From Leucobacter zeae (GTDB lineage: Bacteria; Actinomycetota; Actinomycetes; Actinomycetales; Microbacteriaceae): DNA of 64,000 nt. The notes beneath the pieces were generated by a model that was not told where the DNA came from, searched no databases, and saw only the letters and a program-made list of their open reading frames with translations. Positions 44,498 through 52,782 of the stretch are shown here, in pieces. The position numbers were made by a program, and so were the translations under genes. The number at the start of each line of letters is the position of its first letter. Position 1 is the stretch's first letter. The DNA lies in assembly GCF_016758175.1 (NCBI RefSeq), contig NZ_QYAB01000002.1:230703-294702 (forward strand), in the 5' to 3' direction.

Positions 44498-45462
44498 CAC
44501 GGGCCCTCCGGATCCACGAGGCCGCGGTCGGCCCAGAACGGTGCGACGCGCGCCCGGATCTCCTCGGCGCCGACGCGCTCGAGCAGGTCCAGGCTGCCGA
44601 CGTTCGCCTCGAACTGCGCCGCGCTCGACGCGCCGAAGAGCGTCGTCGCCGTGGCGGGGTGCGTGAGCGTGAAGGCGATCGCCAGTTGCGCTGGGGTCCC
44701 CCCGAGCTCCTCGGCGAGCGCCACGAACGCGGGGACGTCGTCGATGATGCGCTGGCGGATCCCCCCGGGATCGCGCCCGACCTCGCGCTCGGTGGAGGTC
44801 TTGCCCGCGAGGTAGCCGCCCTCCATCACATCGGAGGCCTGCATCGAGAGCCCCTGATCCCAGAGCCGAGAGAACGGGGCGCCGTCGGGGATCGAGCGGC
44901 GCGAGACGCTGTACTTGAGCTGGGCGATCGCGGGTCCGTCGACGCCGGCCTCGGCCGCGATGTCGATGAGCGACTGCACGTTCGCCGCCGACCAGTTGTT
45001 GACGCCCCAGGCGCGGATCAGCCCGGACTTCCGCAGCGCGTCGAGATCGAGCACGAGGTCGCGGAGCGCGACGTCGTCGCGGCGGAGATCGCCGAGGACG
45101 ACGAGGTCGGCGCGATCCGATCCGACCCGGAAGAGCGCGGCCTCGAGCTGGGGGCGGAATCCGTGCTCGGAGTCCCAGCCCTCGATCCAGAGCTTCTCGG
45201 AGAGCAGGTACTCGTCGCGTCCGATGCCTGCAGCGCGCATCGCCGCCGAGAAGAGCACGTCGGTGAAGGCCGGGGGCGACCCCGGGGCTGCGTAGACGCC
45301 GACGTCGAACAGGTCGACGCCGCGGTCGACGGCGGTGCGCAGGAGGGCGACGGTGTCCTCGAAGTGCATGCGGTCGTACACGTGCCATGAGCCGAGCGCG
45401 AAGACGGAGGTCTCGAGCTCGCTCGTGCCGATGCGGCGGCGGGGAATGGGGGTGGAGGCCAT
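44497..45462 (-). CDS. Aldo/keto reductase-like protein lacking the catalytic His
   Basis: A 321-residue TIM-barrel protein of the aldo/keto reductase superfamily: N-terminal RRRIGTSELETSVFALGSWHVYD, the Asp/Tyr region DLFDVGVYAAPG, the Lys in LLSEKLWIEG, WGVNNWSAANVQ, and the C-terminal HPATATTLFGASSAAQFEAN. Where the family has H-x-D after the fourth strand, this protein reads LVVLGDLRRDD: the catalytic His is replaced by Gly. The paralogue at 50.3 kb shows the same change. It may be a reductase with altered chemistry or a non-redox enzyme. Confidence 0.8.
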   Translation of the reverse strand: MASTPIPRRRIGTSELETSVFALGSWHVYDRMHFEDTVALLRTAVDRGVDLFDVGVYAAPGSPPAFTDVLFSAAMRAAGIGRDEYLLSEKLWIEGWDSEHGFRPQLEAALFRVGSDRADLVVLGDLRRDDVALRDLVLDLDALRKSGLIRAWGVNNWSAANVQSLIDIAAEAGVDGPAIAQLKYSVSRRSIPDGAPFSRLWDQGLSMQASDVMEGGYLAGKTSTEREVGRDPGGIRQRIIDDVPAFVALAEELGGTPAQLAIAFTLTHPATATTLFGASSAAQFEANVGSLDLLERVGAEEIRARVAPFWADRGLVDPEGP

Positions 45463-45500
45463 GCTGTCCTTTCGGGAGGGGGTGGATTCGGGCTCTGCGC

Positions 45501-46628
45501 TCACGCGCGGGACCGGAGGGGAAGCCGCGGATCGATGACGGCCTTGACCTCGCCGAGCGCGTGCATGTTCGCGATCCGGTCGGAGGCCTCGTCGAGCCCG
45601 CAGGACTCCGAGAAGAGCTCGTCCCAGGGGAAGCGGTCGGCGAAGGTGCGGAAGAACTCGATCGACCGGACGTAGTCGGAGACGTCGCCGTTCAGCGAGC
45701 CGACGACGGTGAGCTCCTTGCCCATGATCGCCGAGAGCGGGAACGGGTCGCCGACCGGGCCCGTCGATCCGACGATCGCGACGGTGCCGCGCTGGGCGGC
45801 CATTCCGATCGCCTCGGGGCCGACGCTCGGAGCTCCGGCGAAGTCGAGCACGAGGTCGGCCCCGCGCCCCTCGGTGATCTCGCGCACCCGGGCGACGATC
45901 GACTCGGAATCGTGCTCGGCGATGTCCACGGCGTGCGAAGCGCCGAAGCGGGCGGCGAGACGGAGGCGCTCGGCGGGCGCGCCGACCGTGATGACGGTGC
46001 CCGCGCCCGAGATGCTCGCGACCGCGGTGGCGAACAGACCGAGGGCGCCCGAGCCCTGCACGACGACCGTCGATCCCGGCCTGATCCCGCCGGCCCGGTC
46101 GAACGCGCGGAGCACGGTCTTGGCCGCGCACCCAGCCGCTGACGCCCAGGTGTCCTTCACCTCGTCGGGCAGCCGCAGCTTCTGCGCTCCCGGCACGACG
46201 TAGGCGTACTCCGAGAGCCCTGCCGTCGCGTACGGGGGAGCGTCGGAGCGCTGCAGGAAGCCGTAGCCGCGCTTCGAGCAGGCGACGGGCTGGCGGAGCA
46301 CCGTGCAGCCGAAGCACGCGCCGCAGACCGATTCCGACCAGCCGATGCGGTCGCCGACCGAGACGGGGTCGCCGAGCGCGTCGACGGTCCCCTCGCCGAC
46401 CGCGACGACCTCGCCCACCATCTCGTGCCCGAGGACCATGGGGAGCATGCCGGGGAACGTCATGCGGCCCTCCCAGATCTCGATGTCCGTGCCGCAGAGC
46501 GTGGTGCAGGTGATGCGCACGAGCGCAGCGCCGGGGGCCACGGCGTCGGGCAGGGGAAGTCGCTGCAGGTCGAGGGGCGCGCCGTGCTCGGTGAGCACTG
46601 CGGCGAGGGTCGTGGTGGGGATCGTCAT
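45501..46628 (-). CDS. Zinc-dependent alcohol dehydrogenase (MDR family)
   Basis: A 375-residue medium-chain dehydrogenase. Catalytic zinc residues are in TTLCGTDIEIW and LGHEMVGEVVAVG; structural zinc Cys are in CGACFGCTVLRQPVAC. The nucleotide-binding motif is VQGSGALGLFAT. It leads the minus-strand operon and is divergent from an amidohydrolase, with a TTCTAC-type operator between them. It probably oxidises an alcohol group of the pathway substrate. Confidence 0.88.
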   Translation of the reverse strand: MTIPTTTLAAVLTEHGAPLDLQRLPLPDAVAPGAALVRITCTTLCGTDIEIWEGRMTFPGMLPMVLGHEMVGEVVAVGEGTVDALGDPVSVGDRIGWSESVCGACFGCTVLRQPVACSKRGYGFLQRSDAPPYATAGLSEYAYVVPGAQKLRLPDEVKDTWASAAGCAAKTVLRAFDRAGGIRPGSTVVVQGSGALGLFATAVASISGAGTVITVGAPAERLRLAARFGASHAVDIAEHDSESIVARVREITEGRGADLVLDFAGAPSVGPEAIGMAAQRGTVAIVGSTGPVGDPFPLSAIMGKELTVVGSLNGDVSDYVRSIEFFRTFADRFPWDELFSESCGLDEASDRIANMHALGEVKAVIDPRLPLRSRA

Positions 46629-46703
46629 CGAGTGCTCCAGTCCGTCGTGCGTTCGCGGATCCCGGCCCTGCGTCGTTGCCGTCGGGCCGCGGATGTGGTT
46701 TTA

Positions 46704-46719
46704 TTCTACATACGTTGAA
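46704..46719. promoter_or_regulatory. Operator candidate, alcohol dehydrogenase/amidohydrolase
   Basis: TTCTAC-ATAC-GTTGAA, a 6-4-6 inverted repeat with one mismatch, lies in the divergent gap, 76 bp before the dehydrogenase start. On the minus strand it reads TCAACGTATGTAGAAT, almost the same as the site before the ABC importer. The outer flanks (GTTTT and AAAAC) are also symmetric. Confidence 0.6.
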
Positions 46720-46891
46720 GAAAACGGGAAGTCCCGTTCTCGCGAGAGTCCGAGCAGGGGTTCCGGGGTGGATCCACTGCCGGGCGAACCCCGGATCGGA
46801 TTCGCCGACCCGCGCGGTTCGGCCTCGTGAACGCACCGACCGCGACCGCATCGCCCACGGATGCATCGCCCCGAGAGTACGGAGATCCGCC

Positions 46892-48403
46892 ATGACGGGA
46901 CGTTTCCCAGCATCAGCCGACGCAGCCGCAGGCGCGGCGCCGTCGGAACCCGCGGGCGAGGTCGCCGCGGGCCGCGCCGACCTCGTGCTGCGCGGCGGCG
47001 CGGTCCTCGTGATGGACGCCGCTGCGACCCGGGCGGAGGCCGTCGCGGTCGTCGGCGGGCGGATCGCCGCGGTCGGGTCCTCAGACGAGATTGACCGGTG
47101 GATCGGGCCTGCGACGCGCGTCGTCGACCTCGCCGGCCGGGCCGTGCTTCCGGGGATCAACGACTCGCACCTGCACGGCTCGTGGCTCGGCGCGCGCTGG
47201 CCGCACACCTTCTTCGGAGCAGCGGATCCCGCCGCCGCCGCGCAGGTCGCGGGGACGCTCGTGCGCACGCGGGAGGAGCGGCGCGCCGCGATCCTGCGCG
47301 CGGGCCGCCTGCTCGCCTCGTCCGGCATCACGAGCTACACCGAGCCCGGCATCGGCCCGGGGGAGGACGACGGCGAGACCGGGTGCTTCCACAGCGAGGT
47401 GCTCGACGTCTACCGCGAGCTCGCGGCATCGGGGGAACTGCTGCAGCGGGTGACCCTGCTGTCGCTCTACGGGATCCTCGACGGACCGAGCGACCTCTCG
47501 GTCGTGCGCGCCGGGATCTCGTCGCACGCCGCGGACGCCGGGGAGCCCGGCGCTTCCGACCCGGCCTGGCTCCGGGTGCCCGGGGTGAAAATCTTCGGAG
47601 ACCTGATCCCGCTCTCGCGGCAGGCCTGGACCGACAGGTCATACGACGACGGCACGCACGGCGACCTGCTCGTGCGCGGCGACACGATCGAGCGTCGCGC
47701 GGCCGATCTCGCGGAGATGGTACGCGCGGCGCACCTCGCCGGGCTGCAGGTCGGCGTGCATGCGACCGGGGACCGCACGATCGGACTCGTGCTCGATGCG
47801 ATCGCCGACGCCGAGGCGGAGCCCGGAGCGCAGCGCGCCCGCGACCTCGGGCACGTGATCATCCACGGCGATCTCGCGACGCCGGCCCAGGTGCGGCGCA
47901 TGGCCGAGCTCGGGGTGTGGCTCAATGCGCAGGCCGGGATCGCGGCGCAGACGGAGGAGTGGCTCGCCGGGCTCATGGGCGCCGACGTCGCCGCTGAGGC
48001 CTGGCCGTTCGCCGAGGCGCTCGCCGCGGGAGTGCTCGTGCTGTCGTCCGACGCCCCCGTGCTCGACTTCGACTGGCGGCGCGGCGTCGCCGACGCCGAT
48101 GCGCGGATCGTCGCAGGCGTCGGCGGGGGTGCCGGCGCGCGCGAGGGTGGCGTTGGCGACCACATCGCCGAGGCGCTCGCCGCGGCCCGCGCTCGCCTGC
48201 ACGGGCTGCTGCGCGCGTACACCGCGGTGCCCGCCGCACAGGATCGGGCCGGCGACTGGAAGGGGACGATCGAGGTCGGCAAGGTCGCGGACCTTGCGGT
48301 GCTCTCCGCGGATCCCTTCGAAGTCGGCGCCGCCCGCCTCCCGGAGGTCGACGTCGACCTCACGGTGCTCGACGGGCGGATCGTCTTCGAGCGCACGGCG
48401 TAG
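46892..48403 (+). CDS. Metal-dependent amidohydrolase, YtcJ type
   Basis: A 503-residue amidohydrolase_3 protein. Metal-site motifs are INDSHLHGSWLG (HxH), VHATGDRTIGLVLDAI, HVIIHGDLATP and LSSDAPVLDFDW. The start was placed at the ATG with GGAG upstream. It is paralogous to the gene at 59.2 kb, though shorter and lacking that protein's central insert. Such enzymes hydrolyse exocyclic or N-acyl amide bonds or cyclic amides; the substrate is unknown. It is divergent from the alcohol dehydrogenase operon and probably under the same operator. Confidence 0.85.
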   Translation: MTGRFPASADAAAGAAPSEPAGEVAAGRADLVLRGGAVLVMDAAATRAEAVAVVGGRIAAVGSSDEIDRWIGPATRVVDLAGRAVLPGINDSHLHGSWLGARWPHTFFGAADPAAAAQVAGTLVRTREERRAAILRAGRLLASSGITSYTEPGIGPGEDDGETGCFHSEVLDVYRELAASGELLQRVTLLSLYGILDGPSDLSVVRAGISSHAADAGEPGASDPAWLRVPGVKIFGDLIPLSRQAWTDRSYDDGTHGDLLVRGDTIERRAADLAEMVRAAHLAGLQVGVHATGDRTIGLVLDAIADAEAEPGAQRARDLGHVIIHGDLATPAQVRRMAELGVWLNAQAGIAAQTEEWLAGLMGADVAAEAWPFAEALAAGVLVLSSDAPVLDFDWRRGVADADARIVAGVGGGAGAREGGVGDHIAEALAAARARLHGLLRAYTAVPAAQDRAGDWKGTIEVGKVADLAVLSADPFEVGAARLPEVDVDLTVLDGRIVFERTA

Positions 48404-48466
48404 CGCGCGGCGTAGCGCGCGCGTCGCGTCGTTGCGCTGCGCTCTCCCGGCTGTCTCATTCCAACC

Positions 48467-48525
48467 GATCCGGGTCACTTGGGGGGCGTGTTTCGGTCAA
48501 ACACGCCCCCCAAGTGACCCGGATC
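48467..48525. repeat. 59-bp hairpin element, copy 1
   Basis: Perfect 27-bp arms starting GATCCGGGTCACTTGGGG flank the loop CGGTC. This is the least decayed of three copies within 630 bp. Confidence 0.85.
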
Positions 48526-48758
48526 CGAAATGCCGGGCTGCGCGTAGGCTCGCGGCATGCGCGCTGGGGCAAGAGCACGAACGAGCCCACGCGTGCATGC
48601 GTGCATGAGCGCACGCGGTCAAGAGCTCTCGCTCGCTCGCACGCGAGCGCTTGCTCGCACGCGCGCGAGCGCGCGCTTGCTCGCTCGCACGCACGCGAGC
48701 GCTTGTGCGCGAGCGTACGACCTGCACGTTGCCCTCTTTCGCGTCATCGCTCGTCGTC

Positions 48759-48817
48759 GATCCGGGTCGCTTTGGGGGAGTGCTTGGCCGAAACACGCCC
48801 CCAAAGTGACCCGGATT
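48759..48817. repeat. 59-bp hairpin element, copy 2
   Basis: The same element with arms starting GATCCGGGTCGCTTTGGGG, loop GGCCG and four arm mismatches. Confidence 0.8.
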
Positions 48818-49038
48818 CGAACTGTCGAGATGGGAGTGAGCTCGTGCGCGAAGATGTGAGCGTGCGGGCTCGCATGCTTGCGTGCTTGAGTAAGCGCGCA
48901 AGCATACGAACTCACGAACGTACCCGTGCCCGATCGCACTGGCGCATGAGCGCACAAACGCACGAGCGCACAAACGCGCAAACGCACGAGCGCACGACTT
49001 GAGCGCCCCTCCCGGCCGTCCCCTCCCCGTTCTTCGTC

Positions 49039-49097
49039 AATCCGGGTCACTTCGGGGGAGTGTTTCGGCCAAACACACCCCCAAAGTGACCCGGATC
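49039..49097. repeat. 59-bp hairpin element, copy 3
   Basis: The same element with arms starting AATCCGGGTCACTTCGGGG and loop CGGCC; a few mismatches. It is followed at once by the CGAAG pentanucleotide array. Confidence 0.8.
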
Positions 49098-49252
49098 GTT
49101 CGAAGCGAAGCGAAGCGAAGCGAGGCGAGGTAAGGCGAGGCAAGGTAGGACGGCGAGGTGATGCAGGACGCGACGCGAGGCAGGACGCGCGGCGACGCGG
49201 CGTACGAGCCCGGATTGTCCGTACGCCCGGGCTCCGCCGCGTGCGCGAGCTC

Positions 49253-50104
49253 TCAGGTGAGGAGCTGGCCGCCGTCGACCGCGAGACTCACGCCCGTGAT
49301 GTGCGCCGCCCCGGATCCTGCGAGGAACACCACGGCCGGTGCGATGTCCGACACGCGGGCGAGGTCGCCGAGCGGGATCCTGCCCGCCCACGCCTCGCGT
49401 GCGGGCGAGCCCTCGGGCATGCCCATCTCCAGCATCGGCGTGAGCACGGGCCCGGGCGCGACGGCGTTGACCCGGATCCCGTGGGCCGCGAGCTCGATCG
49501 CGGCCCAGCGCGTCACCGAATCGACCGCCGCCTTGCTGGATTCGTACGCGCCCATCCCGGGGGTCGGCTGCCGCCCGCCGATCGACGAGATGTTCACGAC
49601 CGCGCCCCCGCCGCCCGCCGCGATGCGATGGCGGGCGAACGCCTGGGTCATGCCGAATGTGCCGATCACGTTGACCTCGAGGATCGATCGGTACGCCTCG
49701 GGATCGAGTTCGGTGACGGCGCCGTGCACCGACAGGATCCCGGCGTTGTTGACGAGCACATCGACCCCGCCGCGCTTCGCGAGGCCCGCGAATGCCTCGG
49801 CGACGGCCGCGGAGTCGGAGATGTCCAGGGCGATCGACGCGACGGCATCGGCGGTAGAGTCGCCGGCGACCTCGCCGCCCAGCGCGTCGGCCGCGGCGGC
49901 CGCGGCGACGGCGTCCCGGTCGGCGAGGATCACCCGGTCGCCCGCCGCGAGGAATGCCCGGGCGATGCCCTGGCCGATCCCGCCGGCGCCTCCCGTGATG
50001 AGGACGGTGCGGGCGGGTCGCTGCTCGGCGCGCGCCTGCGGCCCGGTCTGCGTCGGCTCGTGCGGGTCGATCGGCTCGTGCGGTGCTGCGGTCGGTGCGG
50101 TCAC
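49253..50104 (-). CDS. Short-chain dehydrogenase/reductase
   Basis: A 283-residue classical SDR with an Ala/Pro/Glu-rich N-terminal extension (about 35 residues): TGGAGGIGQGIA cofactor motif, NNAG, catalytic Ser in VNISSIGGR, YESSK, and VNAVAPGPVLTPML. The GTG at 50104 has AAGGAG upstream. It is divergent from the second aldo/keto reductase with a TTCTAC-type operator between them. Confidence 0.87.
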   Translation of the reverse strand: MTAPTAAPHEPIDPHEPTQTGPQARAEQRPARTVLITGGAGGIGQGIARAFLAAGDRVILADRDAVAAAAAADALGGEVAGDSTADAVASIALDISDSAAVAEAFAGLAKRGGVDVLVNNAGILSVHGAVTELDPEAYRSILEVNVIGTFGMTQAFARHRIAAGGGGAVVNISSIGGRQPTPGMGAYESSKAAVDSVTRWAAIELAAHGIRVNAVAPGPVLTPMLEMGMPEGSPAREAWAGRIPLGDLARVSDIAPAVVFLAGSGAAHITGVSLAVDGGQLLT

Positions 50105-50187
50105 GGTGACTCCTTCGTCTGGGCCGGATCGCCGGGGCGGCCGGCCGGAATGCCTGCGGACCCGGGGTGGAGGGATCCTCATCTTTA

Positions 50188-50203
50188 TTATACGATCGTA
50201 GAA
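50188..50203. promoter_or_regulatory. Operator candidate, SDR/aldo-keto reductase
   Basis: TTATAC-GATC-GTAGAA, a 6-4-6 inverted repeat with one mismatch, lies in the divergent gap and is followed by AATAAAAC. It belongs to the same family as the sites at 46.7, 52.6 and 18.4 kb. Confidence 0.6.
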
Positions 50204-50266
50204 AATAAAACGGAAGCCCGCGAGCGTGCCGCGCGCGGGGTCCGGCAGCGTTGCAAGGAGGCAGGC

Positions 50267-51256
50267 ATGGCGTTCTCAGGCAGGGTCCCCGTCCGGAAGC
50301 TCGGCCCGGGCGGGCCCGAGGTGCCGGTGTTCGCCCTCGGGTCGTGGAACATCTGGGACCGGATCGACGCGGACGAGCGTCGCGCGCTGATCGCGCGCGC
50401 GGTAGAGGTCGGGGCGGCCTGCTTCGATGTCGCCTACTACAACATGGGGCCGCATGCCGAGGCGTCGCGCACCGACCTGCTGTTCGGCGAGGCGATCCAT
50501 GACCTCGGGCTCGCGCGCTCAGACTATCTCCTGTGCGGCAAGCTCTGGCTGTGGGAGTACCCGCGCACCGGCTTCGCGGCTCAGATGGACGAATCGCTCG
50601 AGCGGATCGGCCGGGCCGGGGCCGCCCCCGGATCCTTCGACACGGTCGTGGTCGGCGACTTCATGGGCGACATCGATGTCGCGCAGGTGGTGCGCGACGT
50701 GCAGGCCGAGATCGACCGGGGGAGCTTCGCCAGCTGGGGGGTCAACAACTGGCCGGCAGAATCGCTGCGGCTGGCGCTCGACACCGCCTCTGCGGAGGGA
50801 CTCACCCCGCCGAGCTTCGCGCAGTTGAAGTACGGCCTCGTGCGCCGCAGCATGGCGGAGGGCGAGTTCTACGGACGCTGGTTCGGCGACGGCGCGCTCG
50901 CGCTGCAGGCGTCGGACGCCTTCGAGGGCGGCATCCTGGTCGGCAAGCTGGCGCCCAATCGCAAGATCGGCGCCGACGTCGGCGGGATCCGGGAGCGGAT
51001 CGTCGCGGCGTATCCGCGAGTCGCCGAGATCGCCGAGTCGTTCGGGGCGACCCCGGCGCAGCTCGGGCTCGCCTTCTGCCTCGCGAACCCGGCGACCGCG
51101 AATGTGCTCTTCGGGGCGTCGAGCGTCCGTCAGCTCGATGACAATCTCGGGGCGTTGGATCTGCTCGAGCGCGAGGGCGGCGAGCGGATCCGCGCGGCGA
51201 CGGCCGAGCTCTGGCTCGATCGCGACGTGCGCGCCGACGGCGTCTGGGCACCCTGA
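50267..51256 (+). CDS. Aldo/keto reductase-like protein lacking the catalytic His
   Basis: A 329-residue paralogue of the protein at 44.5 kb: VRKLGPGGPEVPVFALGSWNIWD, ACFDVAYYNMGP in the Asp/Tyr region, LLCGKLWLWE with the Lys, TVVVGDFMGD where H-x-D is expected (Gly replaces His), WGVNNWPAESLR and NPATANVLFGASSVRQLDDN. AAGGAG precedes the ATG. The common loss of His, with Lys and the Asp kept, argues for a real subfamily rather than decay. Confidence 0.8.
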   Translation: MAFSGRVPVRKLGPGGPEVPVFALGSWNIWDRIDADERRALIARAVEVGAACFDVAYYNMGPHAEASRTDLLFGEAIHDLGLARSDYLLCGKLWLWEYPRTGFAAQMDESLERIGRAGAAPGSFDTVVVGDFMGDIDVAQVVRDVQAEIDRGSFASWGVNNWPAESLRLALDTASAEGLTPPSFAQLKYGLVRRSMAEGEFYGRWFGDGALALQASDAFEGGILVGKLAPNRKIGADVGGIRERIVAAYPRVAEIAESFGATPAQLGLAFCLANPATANVLFGASSVRQLDDNLGALDLLEREGGERIRAATAELWLDRDVRADGVWAP

Positions 51257-51357
51257 CCTCGGTCGGGCGGCATCGCCCGGCTGCGGTCGACGGTGTCTCG
51301 CCCGGGGTCAGGTCAATCGTGTCGATTCCGCCGGGCCGGCCTCTCCGCTACCCAACA

Positions 51358-51421
51358 GCACCGATTCGGCGAAAGGCATACGCTTTCGCGTGATCGCGAG
51401 CGTTGAGCGGTGAATCGGTGC
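51358..51421. repeat. GCACCGATTC inverted-repeat element, copy A
   Basis: Perfect 10-bp ends GCACCGATTC and GAATCGGTGC bound a 64-bp element. Inside, GCGAAAG and CGCTTTCGC form a second small hairpin. The following copy B shares the interior almost base for base. Confidence 0.75.
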
Positions 51422-51642
51422 TCGTGGAGTGCGCGGAACCGGGAACCGGGCGATTGGGGCGCGTGAGGAGCGGGACCGGAGCATCGGGTTCCGTGGTGCG
51501 GGATCGGCTGCCCGGGGTCACGGATCGGTCGCGGCCGCCGGCCGCGGGCTCGCGTCTCCCGAGCCCGGGATCGCCCTCGCCGATGATGAGTTTGACCTCG
51601 CACGGGAGTGACCCGCATGAGTTCGGCCTGGCCGGCACCCAG

Positions 51643-51710
51643 CGGCACCGATTCAGCGAAAGGCATACGCTTTCGCGTGATCGCGAGCGTCGAACGGTGA
51701 ATCGGTGCCG
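51643..51710. repeat. GCACCGATTC inverted-repeat element, copy B
   Basis: 12-bp perfect ends CGGCACCGATTC and GAATCGGTGCCG bound 68 bp, with the same GCGAAAG/CTTTCGC inner hairpin as copy A. The spacer between A and B is unrelated to the element. Confidence 0.75.
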
Positions 51711-51832
51711 GTAGGGCGGGGCGAGCCCGGAGTGCGACGGGCCCGGGGGCGGGGCGAGCCCGGAGCGCGACGGGCCGGGAGCGCGACGGGCCGGGGGCTG
51801 GGCGAGCCGGGATCGGGCGTTCCCGGACCGCG

Positions 51833-52570
51833 TCAGTCGGCGAGGAACGCGAGCGCGGCCGCGCGGAACTCCGGGCTGTCGAGCGCGCCCCGGTGGTCGC
51901 CGGGCACGCGGGTGAGCGTGGCCCGCGGCAGGCCGTCGACGAGCCCCTCGATGCCCTGGGCCATCGGGTCCGCCGAGCCTGCGACGCAGAGCGTCGGCAC
52001 CTGCGGGCCGCCGTCACCGGGGGAGAAGGGCTCCGATCCGAGTCCGGCGATCGCCCGAGCCAGCGACGCCGTGTCGCGGCCGGGCGCGGAGATCATGCCC
52101 GCCATCATCCCCGAGATCGGGTGCTGCGGCGTCGCCCCCGAGAGTGCCGCGGCGAGATCGTCCGCGGTGATGGCGGCGAAGGGCTCGAACGGGCTGATCC
52201 CGCCGAGCACGAGTCGGCGCACGCCCGACGATGCCGCGGGGAGCTCCCACGCCAGGCGCGCCCCGAGCGAGTAGCCGACGACGTCGAACTCGTCGGTCGC
52301 TCCGGCCTGCGACACGGCCTCGAGGATCGCCGCGACGATCGCGGAGGTCGTGGCGTCCGCCGCCGAGGCGATCCCGGGGCTCCCGCCGTGACCGGGCAGG
52401 TCGACGGCGATCGTGGTGCGTCCGGCGCCCGCGAATGCGGCGGCCCAGCCGGTGGCGAGGAAGTCCTCATCGGCGCTCGAGGCGAATCCGTGCAGGAGCA
52501 CGACGGGCGGGGGTGCGGACCCCGTGACGAGCGCGGTCTGCGGGGCGGTGACGTGCGTTGCGAGTGGCAT
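51833..52570 (-). CDS. Alpha/beta hydrolase, MenH-like
   Basis: A 245-residue alpha/beta hydrolase: VVLLHGFASS (oxyanion region), DLPGHGGSPG, nucleophile Ser in VVGYSLGARLAWELP, Asp in VAGSADPMAQ, and His in PGDHRGALDS. The order and length resemble MenH-type and 2-hydroxymuconate hydrolases, though no other menaquinone gene is nearby. It is divergent from the methyltransferase-like gene, with two operator-like repeats between them. A C-C bond or ester hydrolase in the island pathway is likely. Confidence 0.85.
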   Translation of the reverse strand: MPLATHVTAPQTALVTGSAPPPVVLLHGFASSADEDFLATGWAAAFAGAGRTTIAVDLPGHGGSPGIASAADATTSAIVAAILEAVSQAGATDEFDVVGYSLGARLAWELPAASSGVRRLVLGGISPFEPFAAITADDLAAALSGATPQHPISGMMAGMISAPGRDTASLARAIAGLGSEPFSPGDGGPQVPTLCVAGSADPMAQGIEGLVDGLPRATLTRVPGDHRGALDSPEFRAAALAFLAD

Positions 52571-52633
52571 GGACTCCCTTTCTGCGGTGAAACGGGATGG
52601 AGTGCGGCGAAGTGCAGCGCGCCTCGATCGTTT

Positions 52634-52649
52634 TTCTATAGTAGTAGAA
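52634..52649 (-). promoter_or_regulatory. Operator candidate before the alpha/beta hydrolase
   Basis: TTCTAT-AGTA-GTAGAA, one mismatch, 64 bp before the hydrolase start on the minus strand, followed by AATAAAT. Same family as the 46.7 and 50.2 kb sites. Confidence 0.6.
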
Positions 52650-52679
52650 AATAAATCCGACGATCGCTGGACTTTGTTA

Positions 52680-52695
52680 TTCTACGCTTGTAGAG
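52680..52695 (+). promoter_or_regulatory. Operator candidate before the methyltransferase-like gene
   Basis: TTCTAC-GCTT-GTAGAG, one mismatch, 88 bp before the gene start. A second site in the same gap at 52634 suggests each divergent promoter has its own copy. Confidence 0.6.
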
Positions 52696-52782
52696 TTTCC
52701 GCAGGCCGCCGACGCGGCGCGCAGACCACCAGGACATCGCCGTCCCGACCGCCGGGCGGCCCGCACCACGAAGGACGATCTC

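Larger units (their letters stand above)
48404..49252. other. Low-complexity, hairpin-rich gap between convergent genes
   Basis: No credible gene is present. The gap holds three 59-bp hairpins (next entries). Between them lie alternating GCGAGC/GCACGC and GCACAAACGCACGAG runs (about 48560-49005), which are self-complementary and could form Z-DNA or cruciforms. Last comes a CGAAG/CGAGG pentanucleotide array (49101-49130, decaying to about 49155). Reading frames here are Arg/Ala/Cys-rich artefacts. Confidence 0.75.
51257..51832. other. Repeat-rich gap between convergent genes
   Basis: There is no credible gene. The gap holds two copies of the GCACCGATTC element (51358 and 51643) and, at 51718-51815, a 33-bp imperfect tandem repeat (GCGAGCCCGGAG and GCGACGGGCC). 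Both reductase and hydrolase transcripts end here. Confidence 0.7.

Noticed and set aside
48497..48973. 158-codon frame with Cys/Arg/Ala-rich product in the hairpin gap
   Set aside because: It is produced by low-complexity GCGAGC/GCACGC DNA and crosses two hairpins; no ribosome-binding site or domain.
48404..49157. CRISPR array
   Set aside because: The three repeats are long palindromes with unequal low-complexity spacers, not short repeats with unique spacers, and no cas genes are present.
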